From assembly GCF_900104815.1 (NCBI RefSeq), contig NZ_FNTD01000004.1:3860501-3924500 (forward strand): a stretch of DNA of 64,000 bases, read 5' to 3'. This document shows, piece by piece, positions 56,906 through 64,000 of the stretch (the stretch's first letter is position 1; each line of letters opens with the position of its first letter). This DNA comes from Streptomyces misionensis (GTDB lineage: Bacteria; Actinomycetota; Actinomycetes; Streptomycetales; Streptomycetaceae). The position numbers and the translations under genes were made by a program. Below the pieces are notes generated by a model, which was given only the letters and a program-made list of their open reading frames with translations, was not told the DNA's origin and did no database searches.

Positions 56906-58297
56906 TCAGAGCGGCGGCTGCGCCGGTGCGGGGCCCAGCGTCGTGGTGCCCGGGGCGGCGCGGTGGCCGAGTCCGGTGCGGTAGGCGTCCAGGGCGGCCT
57001 CGACCCGTCCGGTACGGCGCAGCAGATCGCCGAGGAGGCGGCACAGGTCGGCCAGGTCGCCGGCGGCGCCCGCGCGTTCCAGCAGGCTGAGGGCGCGCAC
57101 GTAGTGCTCCTCGGCGGACTCGGTGTCACGGCCGTCCTCGGCGATGATGCCGAGCAGCCGGTGCGCGGCGGCGGCGTGCACGGCGCCGCGCTCGGAGGAG
57201 AAGTCGCCCAGCACTCCCTCCAGCAGCTCCGCGGCCTCCGCGGACCGGCCGCGCCGGTGCAGCACATCGGCGAGTTCCACCGCGGCCTGGCTGCGGTAGA
57301 GGGCGGCCCGGGTCTGCGACAGCATGTCCAGCGCCTGCCGCAGCTCCGTCTCCGCGGCCTCCAGGTGGTTGTTCTGCGCGTGGACGTAGCCGCGCATCCA
57401 GTGGCAGTGCGCCAGTTCGGTGCGCAGGCTGAGCTGGCGGTACAACTCGGCCGCCTTGGCGAGGGAGGCGTCGGCCTCGGCGGCGCGGCCCTCGGCGAGC
57501 AGGGTGCGGGCCACCGAGCGGTGCATCCGGGCGATCAGCGCAGGGTCGCCGGAGCGCGGGGCGAGCGCGAGGGCGAACTCGGCGGCCTGGGCGGCACGGG
57601 CGTGCGCGCCCATGTCCAGGTAGGGGCCGATGGCGCTGGCGTACAGGAGCAGCAGCGCGTCCGGGTCGTGCAGGCCGCCCCGGTTGAGTTCGTCGAGGGT
57701 GGTCTCCAGCAGGTAGACGGCGTACCGGAGTTCACCGGCCAGGTAGTGGGCGACCGCGCGGCCGCGCACGGCGGGGGCGCGGGCCGCCGGGGAGGCGTCG
57801 GCGAGCTGTTCCTCGGCCCGCTCGAAGTGGGCCCGGGCATCCGTCAACGCGCCCGTCTCCAGCGCGCATTCGCCAAGTCCCAGCAGCGCGGCGGCCTGTT
57901 CGGGGACGAGTGCGTGCGCCTCCGCCTCGGCCAGCAGGTCCGCGTAGCGCGCCGCCGCCTCCTCGGCCCGGCCGTCGGCCAGCAGCCGCTGCGCCTCGGT
58001 CAGCCGCAGCCGCAGCTCCGTGGCGAGGTGGGCGGGGCGGCCCAGCGCCAGTTCCTCGAAGCTCACGCCGAGCCGGTCCGCGATGTGCCGCAGCGCCTCG
58101 TCGGAGGCGCGCACCCGGCCCGCCTCCAGGGTGGAGATGTACGCCGGGGTGTAGGCCGGCTCCGCCAGTTGCCGCTGGGTGAGCCCGCGCTGGGCGCGCA
58201 ACCGCTGCACCCGTCGTCCCACCGTTCCCGGATCGTCCCTTTCCCGCACCACCGGCACCCCCAACTCCCCCTGTCCGCCTTGCTGTTCGGCTCCCAC
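56906..58297 (-). CDS. XRE-type HTH regulator with C-terminal TPR domain
   Basis: 463 residues from GTG 58297 (AGAGG just upstream). A Cro/CI-type HTH (about 27-80: VQRLRAQRGLTQRQLAEPAYTPAYISTLE) followed by about nine tetratricopeptide repeats to the end (for example LLGLGECALETGALTDARAHFERAE). The same domain order is found in RRNPP-family peptide-sensing regulators such as PlcR, where a small secreted peptide binds the TPRs. Here a divergent gene 64 bp away encodes a tiny secreted peptide. Repeated TTAAAC boxes lie in between. Confidence 0.92.
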   Translation of the reverse strand: MGAEQQGGQGELGVPVVRERDDPGTVGRRVQRLRAQRGLTQRQLAEPAYTPAYISTLEAGRVRASDEALRHIADRLGVSFEELALGRPAHLATELRLRLTEAQRLLADGRAEEAAARYADLLAEAEAHALVPEQAAALLGLGECALETGALTDARAHFERAEEQLADASPAARAPAVRGRAVAHYLAGELRYAVYLLETTLDELNRGGLHDPDALLLLYASAIGPYLDMGAHARAAQAAEFALALAPRSGDPALIARMHRSVARTLLAEGRAAEADASLAKAAELYRQLSLRTELAHCHWMRGYVHAQNNHLEAAETELRQALDMLSQTRAALYRSQAAVELADVLHRRGRSAEAAELLEGVLGDFSSERGAVHAAAAHRLLGIIAEDGRDTESAEEHYVRALSLLERAGAAGDLADLCRLLGDLLRRTGRVEAALDAYRTGLGHRAAPGTTTLGPAPAQPPL

Positions 58298-58307
58298 TGC
58301 CTCTAGG

Positions 58308-58336
58308 TTAAACGGCGGATTAAACCTGCTTAATAC
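58308..58336. promoter_or_regulatory. TTAAAC repeats in the divergent XRE-TPR/peptide promoter region
   Basis: TTAAAC at 58308-58313 and 58320-58325 (12-bp period) and a related TTAATAC at 58330-58336, an AT-rich spot in otherwise GC-rich DNA. It lies 11 to 39 bases upstream of the XRE-TPR start and 26 to 54 bases upstream of the peptide start, so one protein bound here could control both genes. Confidence 0.5.
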
Positions 58337-58361
58337 GCCGCTGTCGTGTTGTGAGGTCGCC

Positions 58362-58535
58362 GTGTCCGGACGTACACCCGGTTCTCGCGGGAATTCCACC
58401 GCGCGCAGGGCCGTCGCCGCCGCCGTGGTCGCCGCCACCTCCCTGATCCTCGCGGCCAACGCCGGCCCGGCCCGCGCCTCGGCACCGGCGGCTCCCGCCG
58501 CGCAGGCCACCGCTGCGGCACCGGCGTCGCACTGA
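58362..58535 (+). CDS. Small secreted peptide divergent from the XRE-TPR regulator
   Basis: 57 residues from GTG 58362 with GAGG 8 bases upstream. The whole protein is a signal peptide, RRAVAAAVVAATSLILAANA (about 14-33), with cleavage likely after PARA, and a short Ala/Pro-rich mature part of about 18-20 residues ending APASH. It is too small for an enzyme. Orientation and closeness to the XRE-TPR gene suggest it could be the precursor of its signal peptide. The Ala/Pro-rich composition means a chance open frame cannot be fully excluded. Confidence 0.55.
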   Translation: MSGRTPGSRGNSTARRAVAAAVVAATSLILAANAGPARASAPAAPAAQATAAAPASH

Positions 58536-58562
58536 ACACACCGACCCGCCTACCCTGCCCGC

Positions 58563-59807
58563 ATGACCTCTGCCGCCGCCCGCACCGCGCTGGACCTCAC
58601 CGCCGACCTCCCGGTCGCCAGCCTGGAGGACCTCTACCGCGATCTGCACCGCCACCCCGAGCTGTCCCTGCGCGAACACCGCACCGCCGGCAAGCTGGCC
58701 GGCCGGCTGGCGGACGCGGGGTTCGAGACGGCCGAGGGCGTCGGCGGCACCGGTGTCGTGGGCCGGCTGGCCAACGGCGACGGCCCGACCGTGCTGCTGC
58801 GCGCCGACATGGACGCGCTGCCGGTCCCGGAGGCGACCGGGCTGCCGTACGCCTCCACCACGGACGGGGTGATGCACGCCTGCGGCCACGATCTGCACGT
58901 CACCTGGCTGGCCGGGGCCGCGGCCGCGCTGGCGCGGGGGCGGGACACCTGGCGCGGCACGCTGCTGGTGGTGGGGCAGCCCGCCGAGGAGACCGGGCAG
59001 GGCGCCCGGCGGATGCTGGCGGACGGGCTGTACGAGCGGTTCGGGCGGCCCGACGTGCTGCTCGGCCAGCACGCGGCGCCGGGCCCGGCGGGGCTGTACC
59101 CGCACGCGCCGGGGCTGATCATGTCCGCCGCGACGGACGTGGACATCGTGGTGTACGGCAGGGGCGGGCACGGCTCGCGCCCGGAGGCGACGGTGGACCC
59201 GGTGGTGACCGCCGCCTACCTCGTCACCCGGCTGCAGACGGTGGTCTCCCGGGAGGTCGCGGCGGGCGAGTCCGCGGTGCTGACGGTGGGCCGGATCGAG
59301 GCGGGCACCCGGCACAACATCATCCCCGGCGAGGCGCGCATCGCGCTCAACCTGCGCACCCAGTCCGAGGCGGTACGGCAGCGGATGCTGGCCGCGATCC
59401 GGCGCATCGCCCAGGGCGAGTGCCTGGCCGCCGGCTGCCCCCGCGAGCCCGACGTCACCCTCGGCAACACCTTCCCGGTGACCGTGAACGACGCGGACAC
59501 CGACCGGACCGTGGCCGCCGTGCACGGCGAGGTCTTCGGCGCGGGCACGGTGTTCGACCCGGGCCCGGCGATGGGCAGCGAGGACTTCCCGGAGTTCTCG
59601 CTGAACAGCGCCATCCCCTACTCGTACTGGTTCGTCACCACCACGCCCGCCGACGTCTGGGACCGCTCCTCCGGCGACACCCTCGCCGAGAAGCTGGCCG
59701 CCGTGCCCAGCAACCACAGCCCCCACTTCGCCCCCGACCCGGCCACGGTCGCCCCGGGCGTGCGGACCCTGGTGTCGGGGGCCCTGGCGCTGCTGTCGGA
59801 GGCGTGA
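58563..59807 (+). CDS. M20-family amidohydrolase/peptidase
   Basis: 414 residues. Metal-binding blocks typical of M20D aminoacylase/IAA-amino-acid hydrolase-like enzymes: RADMDALPVPE, DGVMHACGHDLHV, QPAEETGQGARRM and, near the C-terminus, GPAMGSEDFPEFS. The dimerisation domain lies in the middle (VVYGRGGHGSRPEATVDPV). It should cleave an N-acyl or amide bond of an amino acid derivative. TACCCT ends 6 nt before the ATG, so the mRNA is probably leaderless with its own promoter. It begins 27 bp after the peptide gene stop; a role in degrading or maturing that peptide is only speculation. Confidence 0.93.
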   Translation: MTSAAARTALDLTADLPVASLEDLYRDLHRHPELSLREHRTAGKLAGRLADAGFETAEGVGGTGVVGRLANGDGPTVLLRADMDALPVPEATGLPYASTTDGVMHACGHDLHVTWLAGAAAALARGRDTWRGTLLVVGQPAEETGQGARRMLADGLYERFGRPDVLLGQHAAPGPAGLYPHAPGLIMSAATDVDIVVYGRGGHGSRPEATVDPVVTAAYLVTRLQTVVSREVAAGESAVLTVGRIEAGTRHNIIPGEARIALNLRTQSEAVRQRMLAAIRRIAQGECLAAGCPREPDVTLGNTFPVTVNDADTDRTVAAVHGEVFGAGTVFDPGPAMGSEDFPEFSLNSAIPYSYWFVTTTPADVWDRSSGDTLAEKLAAVPSNHSPHFAPDPATVAPGVRTLVSGALALLSEA

Positions 59808-59813
59808 GCCGGG

Positions 59814-61256
59814 TCAGGTCCGCTGCAACTCGCGCAGCTGCCGCCGTACGTCCTCCAGCGCGCCCTGCCTGCGCCCGGGCACCCTGGAGCGCAGCTCCGC
59901 GAGCGCGGGCCCCAGTTCACGGGCCCGCGCGGTGTCGCCGATGCGGCCCCACTGGTGGTGCGCCCGGTCGACGGCGGCCTCCACGGCGGGCGCGTCGGGG
60001 GCCTGCCCCGCCGCGAGCCTGGTCTCGGCCACCGTCATCCAGCCCCGGCAGCTGCGCCCCGCGTCTCCCGCGAACATCGCCAGGTCGGCGCGCACCTCGG
60101 CCCAGTGCAGCGCGTCCTCGGACGCCGGCCCGTGCTCCCCGACGGCCGCCTCCTGGAGCCGCGCCGCGATCGCGTCGGCCTCCTCGTGCCGCCCGTCCCG
60201 TACGGCGTCACTGATGGCGACGTGCGGATCGCCAACGGCCTCCGGGAGCCCGTCCGCAGGGACCGGCGGCGAAGCGGCGCCGCCCTCCGCCCGCGCGTCG
60301 TCCCCCGGCCCCTCGCCCGCGCCGGGCTCCGCCGGTTCGGCCACGCCCGCGTCCCCGGCCGCGTCCCCGGCGTCGGCCGCCGCGCCGGAAACCGGCCGGA
60401 CGGCGTCGGCGGCCACGGGACCGGCACCGCCGGCCCGCACCGCGTCCGGCACGTCCACCCGCGGCCCCGGGATCGCCCCGGTCCCCGCGTACCCGCCGGG
60501 GTGCCCGGCGCCCACCACCGCGCCGAACCCGTCGGACGGCCCGGCGGGGCCCGTCCACCCGGGGCCGGCCGCGGCGGCGCCCGGGGGCGCGCCGAACCCG
60601 GGTTCACCGGGACCGGCGTACGCGGCGACCTGGGGCGGTCCCAGGAGGACGTTGACGGCGGTCTCCTCCGCGATGCGGGCGAGGGCCTGGTAGTGGAGCT
60701 CGTCCAGCGGCGGGCGGTGACCGCTGCGCAGCAGGGTGGCGACCGTCTTCATGTACGTCGGCTCGGCCGGCCCCCGGCGCCCGGGCGGCGGTGCGACGCG
60801 GCCGTAGACCGCGGCCGTGCGGCCCGCGTCCAGCGGCTGTTCGTGCAGGTACCGCCAGGCCTCCGGGTCCGCGTGCAGGTCGAGGAGGACCGCGGTCCGC
60901 CCCGGCGGCCGCAGCCGCAGCTCCTCGCGGATCCAGTGCCAGGGCAGCGCGGTGTAGCGGACCGTGGCCGGCGTGGTGCGGGCCAGCGCGAGGTGCGGCA
61001 GCCGCTGCCGGCGGTCCAGGTGCAGCTGGCCGGTGAGGTACACGGTGAGCGGCCCCGGCGCGGCCGCCGCGGCCCGCAGCCGGGTCAGCACGCCCTGCGG
61101 GTCCACCGGGTCCGCGAGTTCCACGACGTTGGCGGTGTCGGTGCCGGACAGCACGGCGGGGGCGACGGCGGCCAGCACCGGCAGCACGGAGGCCGCGTCC
61201 ACCAGGCGTCCCCGGCCCAGCGGCGCGGCCGCGAGCAGCAGCACGGTTCCGGGCAT
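59814..61256 (-). CDS. Caspase-like-fold protein lacking catalytic residues, with helical C-terminus
   Basis: 480 residues from ATG 61256 (AGGGGGAGG upstream). The N-terminal domain (about 1-190) runs VLLLAAAPLGRG, VNVVELADP, LTVYLTGQLHLDRRQRLPHLALARTTPATVRYTALPWHWIREEL-type sequence, then RTAVLLDLHADPEAW. This follows the order of bacterial caspase-like domains, where LxVYYAGHG and VLLLDCCYSG carry the His and Cys; here these read TGQL and DLHAD. So it is probably non-enzymatic. A Pro/Ala/Gly linker leads to a C-terminal TPR-like helical region (about 390-480). Role unknown. Confidence 0.75.
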   Translation of the reverse strand: MPGTVLLLAAAPLGRGRLVDAASVLPVLAAVAPAVLSGTDTANVVELADPVDPQGVLTRLRAAAAAPGPLTVYLTGQLHLDRRQRLPHLALARTTPATVRYTALPWHWIREELRLRPPGRTAVLLDLHADPEAWRYLHEQPLDAGRTAAVYGRVAPPPGRRGPAEPTYMKTVATLLRSGHRPPLDELHYQALARIAEETAVNVLLGPPQVAAYAGPGEPGFGAPPGAAAAGPGWTGPAGPSDGFGAVVGAGHPGGYAGTGAIPGPRVDVPDAVRAGGAGPVAADAVRPVSGAAADAGDAAGDAGVAEPAEPGAGEGPGDDARAEGGAASPPVPADGLPEAVGDPHVAISDAVRDGRHEEADAIAARLQEAAVGEHGPASEDALHWAEVRADLAMFAGDAGRSCRGWMTVAETRLAAGQAPDAPAVEAAVDRAHHQWGRIGDTARARELGPALAELRSRVPGRRQGALEDVRRQLRELQRT

Positions 61257-61342
61257 GGTCCCTCCCCCTGTAGGCCCTGCGGTCCCTGTGGATCCGCACT
61301 CTCCCGCCAGCACCGTAACCGCTGGGACCGCCCCGACGCGCC

Positions 61343-62572
61343 TCAGGACGCCGAACTTCCCCGTTCGGGGTCGTCGCCCGCCCACACCCGCTCCGGCAGC
61401 CATCTCCCGCTGTTCCACCCCGGGAACACCGCCGTCCGCGGTCCTTCGTCGCCGACCGGGAGGCGGCGCACCGCGAAGATCGTGGTGTCGTCCGCCAGCA
61501 CGCCCCCGCTGTGCCGCCGGACACCGTCGTGGACACGGCGCACCAGGCGCTCGGGCTCGGCGCAGCACGGATCGGCCACGACGGCTTCGGCGACGTCGCC
61601 GACCAGGTCGTAGAACTCGCCGTGGCGGTCCCGGGCCTCGGTCACCCCGTCCGTGACCAGCAGCAGCGTCTCGTCCTCGGCCAGCGGCACCTGGTGCACC
61701 GGCGGCAGCCCGCCGACCAGGTCGCTCAGGCCGACCGGCAGCCCGTCCCCGCAGGACAGCTCGCGCACCCCGCGCGGGCCGACCACGAGCGGCGCCTCGT
61801 GCCCGAAGTTGACGATCTCGACCGTGTCGGGGGCGACCCGGGAGAAGGCGACCAGCACCGCGGTGGCGAACCGGTCACCGTCGCGGCGGCCGATCGCGGT
61901 GGCGTGGATCCGCAGCCGCAGCATCCGGATCTCCAGGCGCTCGGCGACCGTCCCGAGGTCCTTCTCGTAGTAGCCCGCCTCCCGGAAACTGCCGAGCAGC
62001 GCGGCGGCCGCCTCCACCGCGCCCGTCCCCTTGCCCTGGACGTCCCCGACCAGCACCCGGGTGCCGTACGGCCCGGGCTGGATGTCATAGAAATCGCCTC
62101 CGACCTGCGCCTCCACGTCGGCGGGGAAGTACGCGCCCGCCTGTTCGAGGCCCGCCCAGCGCTCGGGCAGCGGGCGCAGCACGGCCCGTACCGTGGCCGC
62201 CGCGACGTCCTCCATGCGCAGCATGTGCCGCTCCTGCCGCACCCGCAGGGCCGAGACCACCGTGGCCAGCGCACCGCCGAGCGCGACCAGGAGGAAGTCG
62301 GCGAAGCCCGCCCGGTACTGGTTCGGCCAGGCGTTGTCCACCAGCACGTACGCCACCAGCGAGACCACGCAGAAGCAGGCCGTGGTGCGCACCCCGCAGA
62401 TCGCGGCGGCGATGCCGGGCACCAGCACGATCCAGGAGACGAACCGGTACTCCGCGTCGGTGTTGAAGTCCAGCAGCACGATGCCGACGAGCAGCAGCAG
62501 CGGCAGCAGCCAGGCGTAACCCTGCCCGCAGAGCCGCCGCCGGCGGTGCCGCTCGTACGTCATCCGGTTCAC
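61343..62572 (-). CDS. Membrane PP2C/SpoIIE-type Ser/Thr phosphatase
   Basis: 409 residues from GTG 62572 (or ATG 62563). Four to five N-terminal membrane helices (about 15-115), then an RsbU/SpoIIE phosphatase domain: GAYFPADVEAQVGGDFYDIQPG, RVLVGDVQGKGTGAVEAA, LLLVTDGVTEARD and LADDTTIFAVRR, with the metal-binding Asp residues intact. No N-terminal PAS/GAF sensor and no kinase domain. It probably dephosphorylates an anti-sigma factor antagonist in response to a membrane signal. Divergent from the gene at 62753. Confidence 0.93.
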   Translation of the reverse strand: MNRMTYERHRRRRLCGQGYAWLLPLLLLVGIVLLDFNTDAEYRFVSWIVLVPGIAAAICGVRTTACFCVVSLVAYVLVDNAWPNQYRAGFADFLLVALGGALATVVSALRVRQERHMLRMEDVAAATVRAVLRPLPERWAGLEQAGAYFPADVEAQVGGDFYDIQPGPYGTRVLVGDVQGKGTGAVEAAAALLGSFREAGYYEKDLGTVAERLEIRMLRLRIHATAIGRRDGDRFATAVLVAFSRVAPDTVEIVNFGHEAPLVVGPRGVRELSCGDGLPVGLSDLVGGLPPVHQVPLAEDETLLLVTDGVTEARDRHGEFYDLVGDVAEAVVADPCCAEPERLVRRVHDGVRRHSGGVLADDTTIFAVRRLPVGDEGPRTAVFPGWNSGRWLPERVWAGDDPERGSSAS

Positions 62573-62752
62573 ATCGGCCGAGTCTCCAGGTTCGGTCGAC
62601 AAACACGGGAAGAGGGACACGCATCCGGGCACCCGTGCTCCGGACCCGCGGGACGGCCCGGGCCGCCCGGGGTTCCGCCGTCCGAGTTGCCGGGGCGGGC
62701 GCACAGGTGTGCATTGGAAGGCGAACGGGGGCGAGGAGAGAGGAGTGCTCAC

Positions 62753-63235
62753 ATGACCCATGCGGCACCCGCACCCGGTGGCATCCCCCGGCGCGCCCCG
62801 GCGCCCGAGGTGCAGGCCGCCACCTCCCCCGACCAGCGCCGTACCCCCGATGTCTTCGACGCCCGCACCCACCGGATCGGCCGGATCGCGGTCCCGGTGG
62901 TGCTGGGCCTGATCTACGGCTTCTGGGTCGCGGAGATGAACCGCGACGGCGGCCCGGTCACCGGCTGGAACCTGCTGCTGGCCTTCGCCAGCTTCCTCGT
63001 CTTCACCGTGCTGTGCCTCGCCCTGCTGGCGCTGGCCCCACGGATGATCCGGGAGGTGCACGCGCTGCTGTGGACGGCGTTCGTCGGCTGCGCGTTCGGC
63101 TTCCTGTACAGCCAGGCCGGCCACTCCGTCGCCCGGACCGTGCTGATGTCGCTGCTGGTCGCGGCGGCCACCTTCATCGTCTTCTTCTACCGGTACTACA
63201 CCCGCGAGGACGCCTTCGGACGGCGGATCCGCTGA
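62753..63235 (+). CDS. Hypothetical membrane protein with three or four helices
   Basis: 160 residues. After a Pro/Ala-rich N-terminus (1-40) helices are seen near 44-60, 72-95, 105-125 and 128-145 (IAVPVVLGLIYGFWVAEMN, LLLAFASFLVFTVLCLALLALA). The C-terminus FYRYYTREDAFGRRIR is basic. GAGAGGAG precedes the ATG. It has no enzymatic motif. Divergent from the SpoIIE-type phosphatase, and its stop is 79 bp before a membrane-protein gene of a different family. Confidence 0.85.
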   Translation: MTHAAPAPGGIPRRAPAPEVQAATSPDQRRTPDVFDARTHRIGRIAVPVVLGLIYGFWVAEMNRDGGPVTGWNLLLAFASFLVFTVLCLALLALAPRMIREVHALLWTAFVGCAFGFLYSQAGHSVARTVLMSLLVAAATFIVFFYRYYTREDAFGRRIR

Positions 63236-63314
63236 GGCCGCGTCCCCGTGCGGCGGTCGCCCGGACGGGCGCCCCCCGGTAGCGTCCCGGCCCCGCCGGC
63301 CGTTGCCTGAAAGG

Positions 63315-64000
63315 GTGCCGCAACGCCTCAGGAGCGCCCTGTCGGCCGTACTGATCACCCTGTCCTGCCTGCTCGTGCCGTTCGGCGCGCTGGCGGTCTG
63401 GGCGGCGTACGGGCTCACCGACACGGGCCGGTACGTCACCACGATGGCCCCGCTCGCCACCGACCCGGACGTGCGGGAGGCCGTCGCGAACGCGGTCGGG
63501 GACAGCCTGCTCCACGAGGTGGACCACCGGCTGGACGTCGGCCCGCTGCGGGGCTCCGTCCGCCCGTTCGTGCACGACGCGGTGCGCTCCTTCACCCAGA
63601 CCGAGGCCTTCCGGCTGGCCTGGGACACCGGCAACCGGGTCACTCACGACGCGGTGCTGCGGGCGCTGCGCGACGACCGCGACGACGCGGCCGCCGAGCC
63701 GGTCACCGTCGACCTCGCCCCCGTCACCGCCCAGGTCAAACAGCAGCTCAGCGACGAGCACATACCGCTCGCCGCCCGTATCCCGGTGCAGCACACCACT
63801 GTCGCCGTGCTCCCGGCCGACGAACTGACGTCGCTCCGAAAGGGGTTCCACGTGCTCGAAGTCGCCGGATTCTGGCTGCCGGTGGCGGCCGTGGCCTTCG
63901 CGGCCGCGGGCATCGCCCTGGCCGTCCGCCGCCGCCGGGCCATCGCCGCGACCGCGCTGGGCACCGCCCTCGGCGGCGCGCTGCTCGGTCTCGCCGTGGC
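63315..64000 (+). CDS. Hypothetical multi-pass membrane protein (family A, copy 2; truncated by window end)
   Basis: The reading frame from GTG 63315 (AAAGG upstream) is open to the window edge, about 228 residues so far. It matches the protein at 28682-29965 in layout: first helix SAVLITLSCLLVPFGALAVW, then TDTGRYVTTMAPLATDPDVREAV, a charged outer domain with DLAPVTAQVKQQL, and a second helix starting LEVAGFWLPVAAVAFAAAG. The C-terminal part and stop are outside. A start codon other than GTG cannot be excluded. Confidence 0.8.
   Translation, partial: MPQRLRSALSAVLITLSCLLVPFGALAVWAAYGLTDTGRYVTTMAPLATDPDVREAVANAVGDSLLHEVDHRLDVGPLRGSVRPFVHDAVRSFTQTEAFRLAWDTGNRVTHDAVLRALRDDRDDAAAEPVTVDLAPVTAQVKQQLSDEHIPLAARIPVQHTTVAVLPADELTSLRKGFHVLEVAGFWLPVAAVAFAAAGIALAVRRRRAIAATALGTALGGALLGLAV

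Noticed and set aside
55873..57267. A long minus-strand frame covering the lipoprotein gene and the leader peptide
   Set aside because: Only its last 24 codons matter, as the Thr-rich leader ORF; the rest is antisense to the lipoprotein and out of frame with the XRE-TPR gene.
1..64000. Search for tRNA, rRNA, IS elements, att sites and prophage genes
   Set aside because: No cloverleaf-like conserved T-loop sequence, transposase, integrase or terminal inverted repeats were recognised on either strand.

Overview
The window is high-GC actinobacterial chromosome and almost certainly Streptomyces. The evidence is strong third-position G/C bias, many GTG starts, leaderless -10/ATG arrangements, a protein set typical of the genus (BTAD/NB-ARC regulator, SpoIIE-type phosphatase, membrane Ser/Thr kinase with PQQ repeats, XRE-TPR regulator, DrrAB-type ABC pair, PucR regulator) and one rare TTA leucine codon. 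I saw no rRNA, tRNA, insertion sequence, prophage or CRISPR array. It reads as ordinary, densely coding chromosome with mostly short operons, rather than a biosynthetic cluster or an island.

Layout. 1-1.2 kb: a TetR regulator (cut by the left edge) divergent from an SDR oxidoreductase. 1.8-3.9 kb: a receptor-like Ser/Thr kinase. 4.2-10.9 kb: a cold-response region with two paralogous modules, each a CspA-type protein followed by a DEAD-box RNA helicase, with the same 5' leader element and near-identical terminators. A CBS-like protein, a GvpU-like protein and a small MerR-type regulator lie between the modules, with a decayed copy of the MerR gene next to the second one. 10.9-15.2 kb: a three-gene operon (unknown protein, MoxR AAA+ ATPase, HExxH/vWA protein). 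15.3-16.9 kb: an Old Yellow Enzyme divergent from its MerR regulator. 17-21.8 kb: lytic transglycosylase, ArsR plus MgtA-type P-type ATPase, and an F420/PPOX protein. 22-30 kb: a TTA-containing unknown, an NDH-2-like flavoprotein beside an ECF41 sigma factor, a secreted exo/endonuclease/phosphatase-fold hydrolase, a GntR/MFS pair and a membrane protein. 30-39.8 kb: PAP2 phosphatase, APH-like kinase, GNAT, a metal permease behind a CsoR-like operator, a BTAD/NB-ARC regulator, a DrrAB-like ABC exporter and a secreted protein. 39.9-47 kb: a flotillin plus a giant AAA+ ATPase operon. 47-56 kb: PucR, AraC and VOC genes, a glycerol-facilitator-type channel, an atypical SDR, a 2OG-oxygenase-like protein, a GH13 glucosidase, a nucleoside hydrolase and a short auxiliary threonyl-tRNA synthetase. 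56-64 kb: lipoprotein, XRE-TPR regulator with a divergent tiny secreted peptide, M20 amidohydrolase, a caspase-like-fold protein without the usual catalytic residues, SpoIIE-type phosphatase and two membrane proteins, the last cut by the right edge.

The observations I rate highest are these. (1) The auxiliary ThrRS gene is preceded by what looks like a complete ribosome-mediated attenuator: a 24-codon, probably leaderless, leader ORF with three consecutive Thr codons, a hairpin over those codons, and a strong terminator hairpin before the structural gene. (2) The XRE-TPR regulator is divergent from a 57-residue secreted peptide, a layout like RRNPP peptide signalling. (3) The duplicated cold-shock modules share transcript-start leader elements. 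(4) There is a CsoR-like operator in front of a permease with a His-rich tail. (5) The flotillin/AAA+ and MoxR/vWA operons are multi-gene ATPase systems of unknown role.
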